Below, in pieces: positions 14,217-15,192 of a stretch of DNA of 15,192 bases. The notes under the pieces are model-generated. The model made no database searches. It was not told the DNA's origin and saw only the letters and a list, made by a program, of their open reading frames with translations. The translations under genes and the position numbers were made by a program. The stretch's first letter is position 1. Every line of letters starts with the position of its first letter. Source of the stretch: Pedobacter sp. (lineage in GTDB: Bacteria; Bacteroidota; Bacteroidia; Sphingobacteriales; Sphingobacteriaceae); assembly GCA_004295885.1 (NCBI GenBank), contig SEDG01000110.1, forward strand, positions 1 to 15,192, given 5' to 3'.

Positions 14217-14285
14217 AACCGGAAGTGTTCGAAGCACCCCCGGTTATAAAAAGGTCAGCAGCTAGACATTGCAAGACCGGCTGCC
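14217..14285 (+). promoter_or_regulatory. Structured 5' leader of the susC gene: two adjacent hairpins
   Basis: Hairpin one pairs AACCGG (14217-14222) with CCGGTT (14240-14245) and, inside a symmetric AA/CC loop, GTG with CAC around TTCGAAG. Hairpin two pairs GG-CAGC (14253-14259, one bulged T) with GCTGCC (14280-14285); an alternative is GGTC with GACC. Neither is followed by a T-run, so they are not terminators. They end 28 bases before the susC ATG. This GC-rich block stands out from its AT-rich surroundings. A leader that controls translation or mRNA stability is inference; a sigma-dependent promoter overlapping it is also possible. Confidence 0.4.
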
Positions 14286-14313
14286 ATTATTCACCTCATC
14301 TTAAATCAAAAGT

Positions 14314-15192
14314 ATGAAATTAACTTTTCTTTATCGCTATGTGTGCTCAATACATAGGTTAAAGTATAAATTCCTCATAGTGATGAAATTAATTGCAATT
14401 TTATTACTAACCGCATCCATGCATTTATCGGCTGCGAGTTATTCTCAAAACATCACGCTATCGGTGCGTAATGCCGATTTGCAAAATGTTTTCAAAGAAG
14501 TCAATAAACAATCTGGCTACTTATTTTTTTATACCGGAAAAATTAACATCTCACAGAAAAAAGTGTCGGTGGTATTAAAATCCGCGACCATAAAACAAGC
14601 GTTAGATGAAATTTTAAAGGACCAAGCACTTACTTACACCATCATCAATAATACGGTTGTACTACAGAACAGTGCAGAATCGCCTAAGGGTATTGAATCT
14701 ATTGTTAAGCCAATCCCTTTAACCGGTAGAGTAGTGGATGCACTCACAAAGAATGGTATTGGTGGGGTAAATATTTATCAAAAGGATAATAAGACGAATA
14801 GGTCTATCACCTCATCTAATGGAGATTTTAAAATTAACGCTAATGTTGGCGATACGCTTTTATTTAGTTTTATTGGTTATAAAATAAAGGAAGTAAAAAT
14901 AACTGATACCAAACCTCTAAATGTGGCACTTGAAACCGAAGTGAAAGACATGAGTGATGTGGTAATTACAGGTTACCAAACCATTAAAAAGGAGAGTTAT
15001 ACAGGTACGGCTATTACCATCAAAGGTGATGATTTGAAAAAACTCAACTCGCAGAATCTACTAAAGAGTATTCAATCTTTCGATCCATCATTTAAAATTC
15101 TCGATAACAATTTGGTCGGCGCCGATCCAAATGCGTTGCCAAAAATTAATGTGCGTGGCGCTACTGCCTTACCATCTATTGGCGACAATGTA
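14314..15192 (+). CDS. SusC/RagA-family TonB-dependent transporter with N-terminal STN signalling domain (3' end outside window)
   Basis: The first 293 codons are visible. After a basic N-terminal extension comes a hydrophobic signal, VMKLIAILLLTASMHLSAAS; the ATG at 14383 (23 codons later) could be the real start, but long N-termini are usual in this group. Residues about 47-100 form an STN domain (ITLSVRNADLQNVFKEVNKQ, then SGYLFFYTGK and QALDEIL), which passes the signal to FecR. Residues about 133-205 form a carboxypeptidase-regulatory-like beta sandwich (LTGRVVDALTKNGIGGVNIY, GDTLLFSFIGYK). From about 212 the TonB box region and plug begin (VVITGYQTIKKE, then NVRGATALPSIGDN-like text to the edge). 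Order and spacing behind the ECF sigma and FecR genes make this the receptor of that signalling trio. The substrate is unknown. Confidence 0.93.
   Translation, partial: MKLTFLYRYVCSIHRLKYKFLIVMKLIAILLLTASMHLSAASYSQNITLSVRNADLQNVFKEVNKQSGYLFFYTGKINISQKKVSVVLKSATIKQALDEILKDQALTYTIINNTVVLQNSAESPKGIESIVKPIPLTGRVVDALTKNGIGGVNIYQKDNKTNRSITSSNGDFKINANVGDTLLFSFIGYKIKEVKITDTKPLNVALETEVKDMSDVVITGYQTIKKESYTGTAITIKGDDLKKLNSQNLLKSIQSFDPSFKILDNNLVGADPNALPKINVRGATALPSIGDNV

Overview
The window reads as chromosomal DNA of a Bacteroidota bacterium, most likely a Pedobacter-like member of the Sphingobacteriaceae. The grounds are AT-rich DNA, two SusC/SusD-type nutrient uptake loci, an ECF sigma factor/FecR/STN-SusC signalling trio, a vSGLT-like sugar symporter, a DUF5117/DUF4953-type metalloprotease, weak Shine-Dalgarno sequences and TAnnTTTG -7 boxes. 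I see no rRNA, tRNA, CRISPR array, IS element or phage gene.

Layout. 1-2861: the 3' half of a susC and its susD, the latter broken by an internal gap. 2876-3027: a terminator and a palindromic dispersed repeat. 3130-4758: a sodium/sugar symporter, then a terminator and a second repeat-like palindrome. 4972-5949 (minus): a GlxA-type regulator, divergent from a four-gene operon (6084-7755) of two AHSA1/SRPBCC proteins, a DoxX-like membrane protein and a PhnB-like VOC protein. 7847-10107: a secreted zinc metalloprotease whose C-terminus is out of frame. 10226-10462 (minus): a 78-residue HTH protein, divergent from a membrane-anchored double-trypsin-fold protein (10620-11966), with a perfect palindrome between them. 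12334-15192: an ECF sigma factor, a FecR-type anti-sigma gene split over two frames, and the 5' part of a SusC carrying an STN domain.

The genes at both edges form outer-membrane uptake systems. On the right, the STN domain of SusC would signal through FecR to the sigma factor. The symporter could carry sugars across the inner membrane. The GlxA regulator probably controls the divergent AHSA1/DoxX operon.

The most striking signal is that three genes (susD, metalloprotease, fecR) carry the same lesion. Each keeps good family-like N- and C-terminal ends, lacks roughly 100-130 codons in between, and changes frame by an amount that fits a loss of 3n+1 bases in every case. That points either to a systematic assembly or consensus fault or to three similar real deletions, and it should be settled before any biology is built on these genes. 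Other points of interest are the HTH/protease pair with its candidate operator, the degenerate second protease domain, the structured and repeat-bearing leader of the right-hand susC, and altered sugar-site residues in the symporter.
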